Notes: generated from the letters alone by a model not told the origin. A DNA stretch of 64,000 nt from Demequina globuliformis (GCF_000975155.1 NZ_BBRG01000003.1:1-64000), one strand, 5' to 3'; numbered from the stretch's first letter, positions 9,399-18,949 are shown. Numbers and translations: made by a program.

Positions 9399-9461
9399 CC
9401 ACTCGCCGTAGAGTGACGCGTGCCATTGAAGGCCAGACCTACACTCACGAGGAGCACACGG

Positions 9462-10892
9462 ATGTTCAAGACTGCCGAAGAGGCAATCGCATATGTGAAG
9501 GACGAGGCGGTCGAGTACATCGACATTCGCTTCTGCGACCTGCCCGGTGCGATGCAGCACGTCAACGTCCCCGCACACCAGTTCGAGACCGTGCTTGAAG
9601 ACGGCGCAGCATTCGACGGTTCGTCGATCCGCGGCTTCCAGGCCATCAACGAGTCCGACATGAAGCTGATCGCGGACCTTCAGACCGCGTACATCGACCC
9701 CTTCCGCAAGGCGAAGACCCTGGTCGTGAACTTCTCCGTCGTGGACCCCTTCACCGACGAGCCTTACTCGCGTGACCCCCGCAACGTTGCCATGAAGGCC
9801 CAGGAGTACCTGAAGGCCACCGGTATCGGCGACACCGCCTTCTTCGCCCCCGAGGCCGAGTTCTTCATCTTCGACTCCGTGCGTTTCGACACCAACCAGC
9901 ACGAGGGCTACTACCACATCGACTCTTCCGAGGGCTGGTGGAACACCGGTCGCGAGACCGAGCTCGACGGCTCGCCGAACCTTGGCTACAAGACCCGCTA
10001 CAAGGGCGGCTACTTCCCCGTCTCCCCCGGCGACCAGAACGCTGATCTCCGCGACGAGATCTGCACCGTCCTCGAAGAGGTCGGTCTTGAGCTCGAGCGC
10101 GCACACCACGAGGTGGGCACCGCCGGCCAGCAGGAGATCAACTACCGCTTCAACACGCTGCTGCACGCTGCTGACGACATCATGAAGTTCAAGTACGTCG
10201 TCAAGAACGTCGCGTGGAAGCACGGCAAGACCGTCACCTTCATGCCCAAGCCGCTGTTCGGTGACAACGGTTCCGGTATGCACGTGCACCAGTCGGTGTG
10301 GAAGAACGGCGACCCGCTGTTCTACGACGAGGCTGGCTACGGCGGCCTGTCCGACATCGCACGCTGGTACATCGGTGGAATCCTCAAGCACGCTCCCTCG
10401 CTGCTGGCATTCACCAACCCGACCGTGAACTCGTACCACCGTTTGGTGCCAGGCTATGAGGCACCTGTGAACCTGGTGTACTCGGCACGTAACCGCTCTG
10501 CTGCAGTGCGCATCCCGGTGACCGGTTCCAACCCGAAGGCCAAGCGCATCGAGTTCCGCGCGCCTGACTCGTCCGGTAACCCCTACCTCGCGTTCGCTGC
10601 GCTGCTCATGGCCGGCCTGGACGGCATCAAGAACAAGATTGAGCCGCCCGCCCCGATCGACAAGGACCTCTACGAGCTGCCCCCCGAGGAGCACGCAGAG
10701 ATCGCTCAGGTCCCTGACTCGCTGGACAAGGTCCTCAACGCGCTCGAGGCTGACCACAGCTTCCTCACGGAGGGCGACGTCTTCACGGAAGACCTCATCG
10801 CCGAGTGGATTGACTTCAAGCGCACCAACGAGATTGACCCGCTGCGCTTCCGTCCGCACCCCCACGAGTTCGAGCTGTACTACGACTGCTAA
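9462..10892 (+). CDS. glnA: Glutamine synthetase type I (GlnA1)
   Basis: The main ammonia-assimilating enzyme (glutamate + NH3 + ATP to glutamine), forming cytosolic dodecamers. The start at MFKTAEEA is set by GAGGAG 8 nt upstream and gives 476 residues. Diagnostic segments include the Asp-50-loop-like [10 protein letters not shown], metal ligands in [13 protein letters not shown], the [14 protein letters not shown] segment, and the flap. The adenylylation site is [10 protein letters not shown], with a tyrosine that GlnE can modify, so this is the GSI-beta form. glnE lies 9 kb downstream, on the other strand. A GlnR-like box precedes it and a strong hairpin follows. Confidence 0.97.
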   Translation: MFKTAEEAIAYVKDEAVEYIDIRFCDLPGAMQHVNVPAHQFETVLEDGAAFDGSSIRGFQAINESDMKLIADLQTAYIDPFRKAKTLVVNFSVVDPFTDEPYSRDPRNVAMKAQEYLKATGIGDTAFFAPEAEFFIFDSVRFDTNQHEGYYHIDSSEGWWNTGRETELDGSPNLGYKTRYKGGYFPVSPGDQNADLRDEICTVLEEVGLELERAHHEVGTAGQQEINYRFNTLLHAADDIMKFKYVVKNVAWKHGKTVTFMPKPLFGDNGSGMHVHQSVWKNGDPLFYDEAGYGGLSDIARWYIGGILKHAPSLLAFTNPTVNSYHRLVPGYEAPVNLVYSARNRSAAVRIPVTGSNPKAKRIEFRAPDSSGNPYLAFAALLMAGLDGIKNKIEPPAPIDKDLYELPPEEHAEIAQVPDSLDKVLNALEADHSFLTEGDVFTEDLIAEWIDFKRTNEIDPLRFRPHPHEFELYYDC

Positions 10893-10912
10893 GTCGTCGC
10901 ACACGCGAAGTC

Positions 10913-10947
10913 GAAGGCCCGTCGCCCTCTTGGGGCGGCGGGCCTTC
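10913..10947. terminator. Hairpin terminator after glnA
   Basis: GAAGGCCCGTCGCCC pairs with GGGCGGCGGGCCTTC (one mismatch) around a 5-nt loop, 20 nt after the glnA stop. It lacks a T-run and is symmetric, so it may also serve the convergent serine hydrolase gene. Confidence 0.75.
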
Positions 10948-10987
10948 GCCGTGTCGCAGGTCGTTACGTAACCGGCGTATCGCTGAG

Positions 10988-12328
10988 TCAGCTCAGGGCC
11001 TCGACCACCTGAGCGGCCGACGAGACTACGCGGTTGTCCTCGGCAGTCGGCGTAAACCCGAGGCGGAGGACGACAATGCCCTCGGAGGGCACCACCGTGA
11101 TGCGTTGACCATCGTGGCCGCTCGCAAAGTACGCGTCCGCAGGGAGCTCGTCATTGATCACGGTGCCGTCCGCGCTGGTGTTGGCCCACCATCCCGAGGC
11201 GTAGCCATCAGAGCCCTCCTCGACGACGGTGTCGATAGGCGCCGTTGATTCCTCCATCCACCCCTCGGGCAACAGCCGCTCTCCCTCCCATTGCCCCTCC
11301 TGGAGCGCGAACTGCCCCACGGCAGCCCAGTCCCTGGCGGACGCCCACATGTAGGAACTGCACACGGGGGTACCAGCCGCATCGGCCTCCATCACGGCGC
11401 TCGACAGTCCCAGGGGTGTGAACAACTCCTGACGAGGCATGTCTGCGAGCCCGCGCCCTTCGGTGATCACGTCACACAGCAGCGTCGTCGAGCCGCTCGA
11501 GTACTGCAGAAAGCTTCCGGGGTCGTGAGCGAGTTCCTGTGACGCGACGAAGGCGCCCATATCCGGCTCCGCGTAAAGCATTTGCGTGATGGGTGTGCCG
11601 AGGTCGTAGGTCTCATCCCAGGCAAGCCCCGAGGTCATGTTCAGGAGATGCCGGATGGTGATGTCAGCACGGCGGTCAGTCCAATCGGCGCGCAGGTGGT
11701 CGTCATCGAGGGACAGGTCGCCCTGCTCGACCAGGCGGCCCACCAACAGGTTGGTGACGCTCTTGGTCATCGACCAGCCCAGTTGCGGCGTGGACTCATC
11801 GAAGCCGTCGGCATATCGTTCAGCGACAAGGCGCCCGTCGTGCACCACGACCATCGCGCGAGTACCAAGTTCCTCCTGGGCCTGCGCGTCGAGGTCGTCC
11901 CCAAAGCCGTGCGCGAGCGCCGCGACCATCGCACTATCGGTGGGTTCTGTGAGCGGAAGATCGGTGTAGGGGTTCGCGCCGGGTGTGACCGCGGTCGCGG
12001 GTGGGACAGTTGCGGGAGACTCATCGGCTAGCGCGCACCCGTATCCCGGCACCTCCCAGGCCGTCTGGCGCGCGAGGATGCCAAGGATGGACCCCTCGGC
12101 GGAGGCGCCGTCTTCTGCCACCTCCGTGCGAACCACGGGCACCAGCGGGTTGGGCGGGAGGTCGGTCGCCGCGTCGTCGCGTCCTGCAATGACGTCGAGC
12201 GCGCATGCGTTGTGCGCGGCGTAGCCCGTTCCGGTCATGAGGAGCGGCCGGGCATACCAATAGGCCGCGACGAGCGCGATCACGAGGACGACGAGCGAGA
12301 TCAGGGCGGCGATGGCCTTGCGCGACAT
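10988..12328 (-). CDS. Membrane-anchored serine hydrolase, class C beta-lactamase fold
   Basis: A 446-residue beta-lactamase/penicillin-binding-like protein. An N-terminal signal anchor (about residues 5-30) exports it. The serine-lysine motif is SMTK (Ser186, Lys189). YSSGS is the likely Tyr-x-Ser/Asn motif, and HDGQRITV stands in for the KTG-type motif. This layout is shared by esterases, D-aminopeptidases and 6-aminohexanoate-dimer hydrolases, so a true beta-lactamase is not implied. The start at MSRKAIAAL has GGAGAG 8 nt upstream. It is divergent from the ArsR-ArsC gene. Confidence 0.85.
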   Translation of the reverse strand: MSRKAIAALISLVVLVIALVAAYWYARPLLMTGTGYAAHNACALDVIAGRDDAATDLPPNPLVPVVRTEVAEDGASAEGSILGILARQTAWEVPGYGCALADESPATVPPATAVTPGANPYTDLPLTEPTDSAMVAALAHGFGDDLDAQAQEELGTRAMVVVHDGRLVAERYADGFDESTPQLGWSMTKSVTNLLVGRLVEQGDLSLDDDHLRADWTDRRADITIRHLLNMTSGLAWDETYDLGTPITQMLYAEPDMGAFVASQELAHDPGSFLQYSSGSTTLLCDVITEGRGLADMPRQELFTPLGLSSAVMEADAAGTPVCSSYMWASARDWAAVGQFALQEGQWEGERLLPEGWMEESTAPIDTVVEEGSDGYASGWWANTSADGTVINDELPADAYFASGHDGQRITVVPSEGIVVLRLGFTPTAEDNRVVSSAAQVVEALS

Positions 12329-12467
12329 AGGTGCACTCTCCGTTGAGGCAAGCAGGGCGCGGCGATTCGGCCACGCGCCGTGTAATGAGGGCGCAGGGCG
12401 CCCGGGACCACACAAGGGTACGGCAGGGGTGTGAGCCACGATCTCGCGCATGAGGTCCACTCAGACC

Positions 12468-12514
12468 TTGACAGTTGATTCGATAGATGTCTAAATAGAG
12501 AGACATCGATGTCT
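12468..12514 (+). promoter_or_regulatory. Promoter and ArsR-type operator of the arsR-arsC fusion
   Basis: TTGACA (12468-12473) and TAAATA (12492-12497), 18 nt apart, form an unusually consensus-like promoter. GATGTCT occurs at 12486 and 12508 (22 bp apart), and AGACATC at 12501. The second pair fuses into a perfect 14-bp palindrome, AGACATCGATGTCT. The first inverted pair brackets the -10 box, as expected for autorepression. Confidence 0.75.
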
Positions 12515-12555
12515 TGCCCCCAATCAGCGAAGTAGACCCCACCCGAGGAGCGCCC

Positions 12556-13584
12556 ATGACTTCCACGGCCGCCGACTGCAGCGTCGGCAATATCGAGGCA
12601 CACTCCATTGACGCCGCGCGAGCCGCGCAAGCAGCGACGATCCTCAAAGCACTCGCGGACCCTTTGCGTCTGCGCATGTTGGCCGTAATCGCGAGCGCCC
12701 CCGACGGCGAAGTATGCGTGTGTGACCTCAGCTCGCTGGCCCAGGTATCAGACCCGACGGTCTCGTATCACCTCAAAGCGCTACGCACCGCCGGCCTGGT
12801 GCTGTCGCACCGCCGTGGCACATGGGTGTACTACCGCGTCGACCCTCAGATGAAGGATGCGGTGGAGGCGCTGCTACAGGCCTTCGTAGCCACGCCTCAA
12901 AAGACGGAGCACGGCGCCGGAGGGCACGACGCTGATGCACCTCACGGCCTGGACCACGTGGAGCGCGCGCTGGAATCCATCGCCAATGATCTCGCGCACG
13001 CCTTGCCCGAGCTGGAGCCCGCACTCGTGACTCGTACCGTGCAGGAGTCCTACACATCGCTGCTCAGCCGCGCCAAGGTGCGCCAGCACCTCATTCCGCT
13101 GACGCGACAGTTCGCTCGGCAACGCCTCCAGGACGTGGCCAAGGCCCGCACCCCGGATCGTGGCCACGTGCCGCAGGTGCTCTTTGTGTGCGTGCAGAAC
13201 GCGGGGCGCTCGCAACTGGCCGCCGCATTGGTACGCCACTACGCGGGCGAGCGGGTCACTGTGCGATCGGCCGGCTCCATGCCGGCTACCGACGTCCACG
13301 ACAACGTCGCACCCCTCGTGGCGGAGCTTGGCCCCACCGCAGACGCCTTCCCGAAACCGCTGACAGACGACGCCGTTCGGGCCTCGGATGTCGTGATCAC
13401 CATGGGCTGCGGCGACGTGTGTCCCGTCTACCCTGGCAAGCGCTATGAGGACTGGCGCGTCGGCGATCCCGCACTCGCGTCACAAGACGGCGTGCGCGCG
13501 ATCCGCGACGACATTGACGCGCGCGTACGCCATCTGCTGAGCGAGCTCGTGCCGGACCTTGACCTCCCTGCCGAAGGCGCCTGA
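12556..13584 (+). CDS. ArsR regulator fused to arsenate reductase (ArsC)
   Basis: A 342-residue fusion. Residues about 20-110 are an ArsR/SmtB winged helix with the metalloid-site motif EVCVCDL (Cys54, Cys56; the usual third cysteine is Ser59) and recognition helix DPTVSYHLKAL. Residues about 130-195 form a helical segment resembling the three-helix-bundle linker of actinobacterial arsenate reductases. Residues 207-342 are a low-molecular-weight-phosphatase-type ArsC: CVQNAGR (CX5R, Cys212), then MGCGDVCPVYPGKRYEDW with two further cysteines and the acidic loop. The start has GAGGAG 5 nt upstream. It should repress its own promoter until As(III) binds and also reduce arsenate. No arsenite pump gene is nearby. 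Confidence 0.88.
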   Translation: MTSTAADCSVGNIEAHSIDAARAAQAATILKALADPLRLRMLAVIASAPDGEVCVCDLSSLAQVSDPTVSYHLKALRTAGLVLSHRRGTWVYYRVDPQMKDAVEALLQAFVATPQKTEHGAGGHDADAPHGLDHVERALESIANDLAHALPELEPALVTRTVQESYTSLLSRAKVRQHLIPLTRQFARQRLQDVAKARTPDRGHVPQVLFVCVQNAGRSQLAAALVRHYAGERVTVRSAGSMPATDVHDNVAPLVAELGPTADAFPKPLTDDAVRASDVVITMGCGDVCPVYPGKRYEDWRVGDPALASQDGVRAIRDDIDARVRHLLSELVPDLDLPAEGA

Positions 13585-13648
13585 ACAGATTCCCGAGCGC
13601 GGCGCAGTTGAGGAAGAGCCCGAGGTGTAGCGTGCCTGCGCAGACCTG

Positions 13649-14002
13649 CTAGCAGGTCACGCGTGTGAGGTGGACTCGCCAGCGTGCTGGCCCTGCCTCG
13701 CGGTACTCAACCATGCAAAAGCCCGGCACTTCCGTGTGGACCAAGTCCAGCATGTGCGCCGGGTCGTGCGCCGACGTCAACGTGAAGGACTCCCCTGGGA
13801 CCAACACGGCTGCCTGCGCCAGCACACGCACGTGTGCGGCGCGTTCACCAAGACCGGAAACATCGATGTCGCGCGGCTTGCTCGCACGCGCGCGGCTGGC
13901 ACCGCCAGGCATGTGGCCGAGCGTCACGAGGTCGATCTCGTCGACGCCTACGACCGTGTCCCACCGGCCTGCGCTGTCGCGGGCCTCGTAGGCAATGCGC
14001 AT
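13649..14002 (-). CDS. Hypothetical protein
   Basis: A 117-residue soluble protein that I do not recognise. The start MRIAYEARDS is supported by GGAG 9 nt upstream. It looks like a beta-rich domain (RWDTVVGVDEIDLVTLG, VLVPGESFTLTSAHD, GFCMVEYREAG) with no signal peptide or membrane helix. It is monocistronic, convergent with the ArsR-ArsC gene and divergent from the glucosidase operon. The codon pattern is normal for the window, so it is probably real, but the function is unknown. Confidence 0.55.
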   Translation of the reverse strand: MRIAYEARDSAGRWDTVVGVDEIDLVTLGHMPGGASRARASKPRDIDVSGLGERAAHVRVLAQAAVLVPGESFTLTSAHDPAHMLDLVHTEVPGFCMVEYREAGPARWRVHLTRVTC

Positions 14003-14211
14003 GTCGCCGTTCTCCCTCGCGTCTCGCGTTGAAAAGGAAATGGCGGGCGGCACCCTGTCCCCGAGGTGCCGCTCCGCCACTTCCTACGTTAGACACGCGA
14101 TGGCGCGCACCTACAGGACGATGGTCCCGCCTTGCCCTCCGTGCTCGCTGGGCTCCCACTAGACACCCGGATGCTCCTGACCCGTCTGTCGCACAGCTTG
14201 CAACCACCGCA

Positions 14212-14225
14212 TGCAAGCGTTTACA
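14212..14225 (+). promoter_or_regulatory. LacI-family operator upstream of the GH13 operon
   Basis: TGCAAGCGTTTACA matches the pseudo-palindromic LacI-family pattern TGNAANCGNTTNCA completely, 75 nt before the GH13 start. An extra inverted pair, CTTGCA (14197) and TGCAAG (14212), adds symmetry. The LacI-type gene two places downstream is the obvious partner. Confidence 0.75.
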
Positions 14226-14299
14226 TTAGTGGGAATGAATCACGCCGTGGTGGCGCACCATGCTCACCACGCCACGCTCAACGGAGAGGACCCGCCCGC

Positions 14300-15940
14300 A
14301 TGAATGCCGCGCAGGACCAGTGGTGGCGCACCGCCGTCATCTATCAGATCTACCCCCGGTCCTTCGCGGACGCCTCCGGCGACGGCATCGGCGACTTGCG
14401 CGGCATCACCCAGCGGCTCGATGACCTGGCAGCACTCGGGGTCGACGCGATCTGGCTGTCCCCCTTCTACGTCTCTCCGCAAAAGGACGCGGGCTACGAC
14501 GTCGCCGACTTCACCGACGTTGACCCGCTGTTTGGCACGCTCGATGACTTCGACGCGATGGTGGCGCGCGCCCACGACCTGGGCCTACGCGTCATCGTGG
14601 ACATTGTGCCCAACCACAGTTCCGACCAGCACGCGTGGTTCCAGGCGGCACTCGCGGCACCCGAGGGCTCCGCCGAGCGCGCCCGCTACATCTTCCGCGA
14701 CGGACGCGGCGAGGACGGCTCTGAGCCTCCCAACAACTGGCATTCCGTGTTCGGCGGTCCTGCATGGACGCGGAGCACCAATGCCGACGGCTCGCCGGGC
14801 CAATGGTTCCTGCACCTGTTCGACTCCACCCAACCGGACTTTGACTGGTCCAACCCCGAGGTCCTTGAGGAGTTTGACCGCGTGCTGCGGTTCTGGCTCG
14901 ACCGGGGCGCAGACGGATTCCGAGTAGACGTCGCCCACGGCCTGATCAAGGCTGACGGACTGCCGGACTTCGCCTTTGATGATGACGCCAACTCCATGGG
15001 CGGCACCGAGGGCCCACAATCGCCCTACTTTGGCCTCGACGGCGTTCACGACATTTGGCGTCGCTGGCGCAGCGTGGTGGACGAGTACGACGACCGCATC
15101 CTCGCGGCAGAAGCATGGGTCCTCCCACTGTCAAAGATGGCCAAGTGGGTCCGCTCGGACGAGATGCACCAGGCTTTCAACTTCGCGTACCTCGAGACCG
15201 ACTGGAAAGCCGCGGACCTGCGCGACGTGATCGACGAGTCGATCGAGCAGTTCGGGGCCGTGGGCGCGCCGTCCACCTGGGTGCTGTCGAACCACGACGT
15301 CGTGCGCCACGCGAGCCGTCTCGCGCTGACAGCCGACAACCCGCAGGGCCACGGCATCGGCCCTCGTTCAGCCGGCCTGCCCGATACCCAGCTGGGCCTG
15401 CGGCGTGGCCGCGCGGCGAGCACGCTCATGCTTGCTCTCCCGGGGTCCGCATACATCTACCAGGGTGAGGAACTGGGCCTCCCTGAGGCCATCGACATTC
15501 CAGACGAGGCGCGCCAGGACCCGACCTGGTTCAGGACCGCAGGCGAGCGTTACGGCCGCGACGGGTGCCGTGTGCCGCTCCCGTGGACGTCGCAAGCACC
15601 GGCGTTCGGATTCTCGCCTTCCGGCGAAACGTGGCTTCCCCAGCCGGCGCAGTGGGCGCAGCTGGCGCGCGACCTGCAGCACGGAGATCCTTCCTCGACC
15701 CTGTCGCTGTACGAGCAGGCGCTGCGCTTGCGCCGGGAGTTCGGAACGGCCACGGCGACCTTGGAGTGGATTGACACAGTGCCTGACGGCGTCGTGGCGT
15801 TCCGCGTCGGAGAGTTGTCCGTGTATGCGGTGGTCGACCCAGGCACGTCGATTCCACTCCCCTCCGGCGAGGTGCTCCTGTCCTCCGCCCCTGTGACCGA
15901 TACCATTCCTGCGGACACAACGGTCTGGCTGAGGGGCTGA
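14300..15940 (+). CDS. GH13 alpha-glucosidase
   Basis: A 546-residue cytosolic family-13 glycoside hydrolase, most like alpha-glucosidase/oligo-1,6-glucosidase. The conserved regions are DIVPNHSSDQH (about 101-111), GFRVDVAHG with nucleophile Asp210, AAEAWV with acid/base Glu271, and LSNHDVVRH with Asp333. A small C-terminal beta domain follows. There is no signal peptide, so it would split imported maltose, isomaltose, sucrose-like or trehalose-like sugars. The start has GGAGAGGA 9 nt upstream. It is first in an operon with a LacI regulator and a PfkB kinase, under a LacI-type operator. Confidence 0.92.
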   Translation: MNAAQDQWWRTAVIYQIYPRSFADASGDGIGDLRGITQRLDDLAALGVDAIWLSPFYVSPQKDAGYDVADFTDVDPLFGTLDDFDAMVARAHDLGLRVIVDIVPNHSSDQHAWFQAALAAPEGSAERARYIFRDGRGEDGSEPPNNWHSVFGGPAWTRSTNADGSPGQWFLHLFDSTQPDFDWSNPEVLEEFDRVLRFWLDRGADGFRVDVAHGLIKADGLPDFAFDDDANSMGGTEGPQSPYFGLDGVHDIWRRWRSVVDEYDDRILAAEAWVLPLSKMAKWVRSDEMHQAFNFAYLETDWKAADLRDVIDESIEQFGAVGAPSTWVLSNHDVVRHASRLALTADNPQGHGIGPRSAGLPDTQLGLRRGRAASTLMLALPGSAYIYQGEELGLPEAIDIPDEARQDPTWFRTAGERYGRDGCRVPLPWTSQAPAFGFSPSGETWLPQPAQWAQLARDLQHGDPSSTLSLYEQALRLRREFGTATATLEWIDTVPDGVVAFRVGELSVYAVVDPGTSIPLPSGEVLLSSAPVTDTIPADTTVWLRG

Positions 15941-15970
15941 CCGCACCCAGACACGCTCGGAGGTGCTGCG

Positions 15971-17011
15971 ATGGCGAAGATCCAAAGGGTCGCCGAACTC
16001 GCTGGCGTCTCCACGGCGACCGTCTCTCGCGCACTCGCGGGGAAAACCTCGGTCTCCCCTGCGACCAAAGCTAAGGTGGAGGCCGCGGCCAAGGAACTCG
16101 GCTATGTCGTGTCCTCGGCCGCGTCCTCGCTCGCCTCGGGGCGCACCCGCAACGTCGGCGTGGTGCTTCCGTATCTGGACAGTTGGTTCTTCATGGCTGT
16201 CCTGAAGGGGGCCCAACGCCTCCTGGCCGACGCAGGCTACGACGTCACGCTGTACCACCTCCCACCGGCCAATGGCCTTGAGGAGGACATCGAGGGCGCT
16301 CAGCGGCGCGCACGCCTGTTCGACGAGTTTCTCCGGCGCCAGCGATGCGATGCGATCCTCGCCGTCAACCTGGAACTGGATGATGCCGAGCGTGCAACGC
16401 TGGGAGACCTCCGCCGCCCGCTCGTGGGACTTGGCGGCCCGCTTCCAGGACTGCACACACTGAGCCTCGACGACACCGCCGTCGCTCGGTGCGCCACGCA
16501 GCACCTCCTTGACCTAGGCCATCGTCACATCGCGCACATCACCGGCGATCCGGACTTCGAACGCGACTTCCAGATGCCCGCTACCCGCCGCGCCGGCTAC
16601 GAAGCCTCATTGGCGGACGCCGGCGTCGAGTCTGACCCGCTACTGGTGCGTCACGCAAACTTCACCATCGAGGGCGGCTACGCAGCGACGAAGGAACTCC
16701 TGACCGACCCACGCATCCACCCCACCGCCATCTTTGCCGCGTCCGACGAAATGGCGATTGGCGCGATCCTCGCGGCACGGGACCTCGGTCGCGACGTGGC
16801 CGGTGACGTGTCCATCATTGGCGTCGATGGACACGATCTTGCAGAGTTTTTTGGGCTGACGACTATTGATCAGTTCCCCGAGCGCCAAGGCCAGCAGGTG
16901 GCCCAGCTGGTGTTGGATGAACTCGCAGGCGATGGCGTTGAAGCCGTGGATGAGGCGTTGCCGTACCAACTGGTCGCGCGACGCTCGACGGCACCGCTGC
17001 GACAGCCATGA
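15971..17011 (+). CDS. LacI-family transcriptional regulator
   Basis: A 346-residue repressor. The N-terminal helix-turn-helix (RVAELAGVSTATVSRALAGK) and hinge precede a periplasmic-binding-protein-like sugar domain (NVGVVLPYLDSWFFMAVLKG, ASDEMAIGAI, VSIIGVDGHD). The start has GGAGGTG 5 nt upstream. It most likely binds the TGNAANCGNTTNCA site before the GH13 gene and responds to a sugar handled by that enzyme. Its stop overlaps the start of the kinase gene (ATGA). Confidence 0.93.
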   Translation: MAKIQRVAELAGVSTATVSRALAGKTSVSPATKAKVEAAAKELGYVVSSAASSLASGRTRNVGVVLPYLDSWFFMAVLKGAQRLLADAGYDVTLYHLPPANGLEEDIEGAQRRARLFDEFLRRQRCDAILAVNLELDDAERATLGDLRRPLVGLGGPLPGLHTLSLDDTAVARCATQHLLDLGHRHIAHITGDPDFERDFQMPATRRAGYEASLADAGVESDPLLVRHANFTIEGGYAATKELLTDPRIHPTAIFAASDEMAIGAILAARDLGRDVAGDVSIIGVDGHDLAEFFGLTTIDQFPERQGQQVAQLVLDELAGDGVEAVDEALPYQLVARRSTAPLRQP

Positions 17012-17880
17012 CACGCTCGGGACGCCTCCGCGTGGTGGTGTGCGGGCCCGCATCATGGAACCACCTCATTGTGCTCGACTCCCTCCCCGAGGCGCGCCCT
17101 CACATGCGATTCGCACAGGACGCATGGTGGACGGTCGGAGGCACGAGCGCCGGCAAGGCGCTCCACCTGCATGAACTCGGCGTCGACGTCACGCTCGTCA
17201 CGCCATTGGGCGACGACGATGACGGGCGCCGCGTGCACACAGCCCTGCGCCGCACGGGATTGTCCGTCCTCCCACTCGGCGCCGACGTCACGGAGTCCCA
17301 CACGAACCTCATGACGACGCAGGGCGAACGAGTCTCTGTCTACACATCGGCCCCGGCTGCACCGTCGCGAGCGGACACCGCGACCGCCAGCGCGCTGTTT
17401 GATCGCGCAGACGCATTGGTGATCGACCTGTCACCGCTTGGCCGCGCACTTCTGCCCGCGGCAGTCGCGACGGGCCTGCCCCTGTGGACTGACCTGCATG
17501 ACTGGGACGGAGCTGCGGACTATCAGCGCCCGTTCGCGCAGGCGGGCACCACCGTCGTGATCAACGACGACGGACACGGCGATGCTCGCGCGGTGATGGC
17601 CGATGCCGTGGCCGGCCGGGCAACCTCTGCGATCCGCACGCTCGGTGCGGCAGGGGCAGAGGTCATGACGGCAGACGGCCGTGTCGAATCCGTGCCCGCC
17701 GTGGCATGCACGGTCGTCGACACCAACGGGGCAGGCGATGCGTTCGCGGCCGGCGCTCTCGTGGCGCAGTGCCTCGGAGGCTCACCGCGCGAGCAACTGG
17801 CGTCAGGAGCGGCCCAGGCAGCGCGTGCGCTTGGCAGCCGGCATCTCAGCCCGCTCCTCGACGCGTCACGCGAGGGATAG
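17008..17880 (+). CDS. PfkB-family carbohydrate kinase
   Basis: A 290-residue ribokinase-family kinase. The C-terminal signature DTNGAGDAFAAGAL contains the catalytic base Asp and anion hole. The N-terminal half has the family's sugar-binding glycine pair region (TVGGTSAGKALHLHELG) and GDDDDGRRV. The ATG overlaps the regulator stop, so it is co-translated. Together the operon could hydrolyse an imported oligosaccharide and phosphorylate one product (fructose or a related sugar). The exact substrate is not readable from the sequence. Confidence 0.9.
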   Translation: MTRSGRLRVVVCGPASWNHLIVLDSLPEARPHMRFAQDAWWTVGGTSAGKALHLHELGVDVTLVTPLGDDDDGRRVHTALRRTGLSVLPLGADVTESHTNLMTTQGERVSVYTSAPAAPSRADTATASALFDRADALVIDLSPLGRALLPAAVATGLPLWTDLHDWDGAADYQRPFAQAGTTVVINDDGHGDARAVMADAVAGRATSAIRTLGAAGAEVMTADGRVESVPAVACTVVDTNGAGDAFAAGALVAQCLGGSPREQLASGAAQAARALGSRHLSPLLDASREG

Positions 17881-17911
17881 CGCCCCGGGCCGATGCCCGC
17901 TGACCGTTGAT

Positions 17912-18949
17912 TTATCCGTCGCGGGTCGTACGCGGCGGCACCGCAGGAGGCTGCTCGCCGCTGTCGATACGCGCCTGCTGTTCAGGCGTCACGGAGGCCA
18001 ACTCCCGTGTGTCGACGGGCGGCTCGGGCTCCAGATCGCCCCTGTGGTCGTGCCCGTCCTCGTCGCCGTCGCGCCGGCCGCCAAGCGCCGGGATATACCT
18101 CACTGCCAGGACGAAGGCGATGGCGAGGCCAAGTGCGATGAGGCCGAGCGTGAGCAAGATGTTGGTGATGGGAGCCAGCGCGGAGTCAGCGATCACGTCT
18201 TCGACGAGCGTGCCCACTCCCCCAGCGCTACCGCCGGGGACGAACGACGCAATGGTGCTCGGGCCAAAGAAGTTCAGCGTGAAGGCGACAGCGAGGCCCA
18301 AGATTCCGGCACCGACGAGTGCGCGCGGCAAGAACCGCTTCCAGCGCGGGGCGATCGCGATTCCCGCTGCGATGAACGCGATACCGATCCAGATGAACCA
18401 CGTGGCGGCCCACACGAGGGCGCTATACGCGGTGCGGATGTCTTCAAAGGTATCTGCGGGGATAATCTCGACCTCGACGGGGTCGATCTCGAGCTCGGGG
18501 ATGAATGGCCCCACCACGGGCACCTCGTCGAGACGTGAATTCAGGCGCTCACCTGGATCCAAGTAGATTCCGAAGGGCGCGGGCTCACGTGACGGGTCCG
18601 ACAGTTCAGCGAGGAAGAAATTCTGGGCGCGATCCGCGCTCGTCAGCAGCACAGACTGGAACTGTTCCGACTTCACCGCCTCCTCGGTGAGGTCGTGAAT
18701 CTGGTCGTCCAGCAAGCCCAACACGAGGTCGCCTACCTGGCCGTCGACCTGGTTCTCCAGCGCGCGCACCACACCGTCAGCGATGACCTCGGCGGTCTGG
18801 GGCGACTGAACCACGTTGACGACGAGGTTTTCACCCGCAGTCCCATTCTCGATACTCTCTGCAGACTTCTGGGACAGGCCCCACGCCACGACGAGCATCG
18901 ACCCCAGCAGCACCAGGAATGCGGAAGCGATATACCGAACTGTCTTCAC
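17912..18949 (-). CDS. Multi-pass membrane protein of unknown function (paralogue 1)
   Basis: A 345-residue protein. An N-terminal helix (about 7-24) is followed by an extracytoplasmic domain of about 160 residues (IADGVVRALENQVDG, LTSADRAQNFFLAELSD). Three further helices lie near 180-205, 210-230 and 255-285, with a charged C-terminal tail rich in Asp/His/Pro. It is paralogous to the gene just upstream in transcription order: same architecture and shared phrases such as a single-helix start, AVxxDExxxxV and DPxxxP. I do not recognise a named family. Confidence 0.8.
   Translation of the reverse strand: MKTVRYIASAFLVLLGSMLVVAWGLSQKSAESIENGTAGENLVVNVVQSPQTAEVIADGVVRALENQVDGQVGDLVLGLLDDQIHDLTEEAVKSEQFQSVLLTSADRAQNFFLAELSDPSREPAPFGIYLDPGERLNSRLDEVPVVGPFIPELEIDPVEVEIIPADTFEDIRTAYSALVWAATWFIWIGIAFIAAGIAIAPRWKRFLPRALVGAGILGLAVAFTLNFFGPSTIASFVPGGSAGGVGTLVEDVIADSALAPITNILLTLGLIALGLAIAFVLAVRYIPALGGRRDGDEDGHDHRGDLEPEPPVDTRELASVTPEQQARIDSGEQPPAVPPRTTRDG

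Noticed and set aside
10988-12328. Calling the serine hydrolase a beta-lactamase resistance gene
   Set aside because: The SMTK motif is shared by many esterases and peptidases, and the other active-site motifs differ from true class C enzymes.
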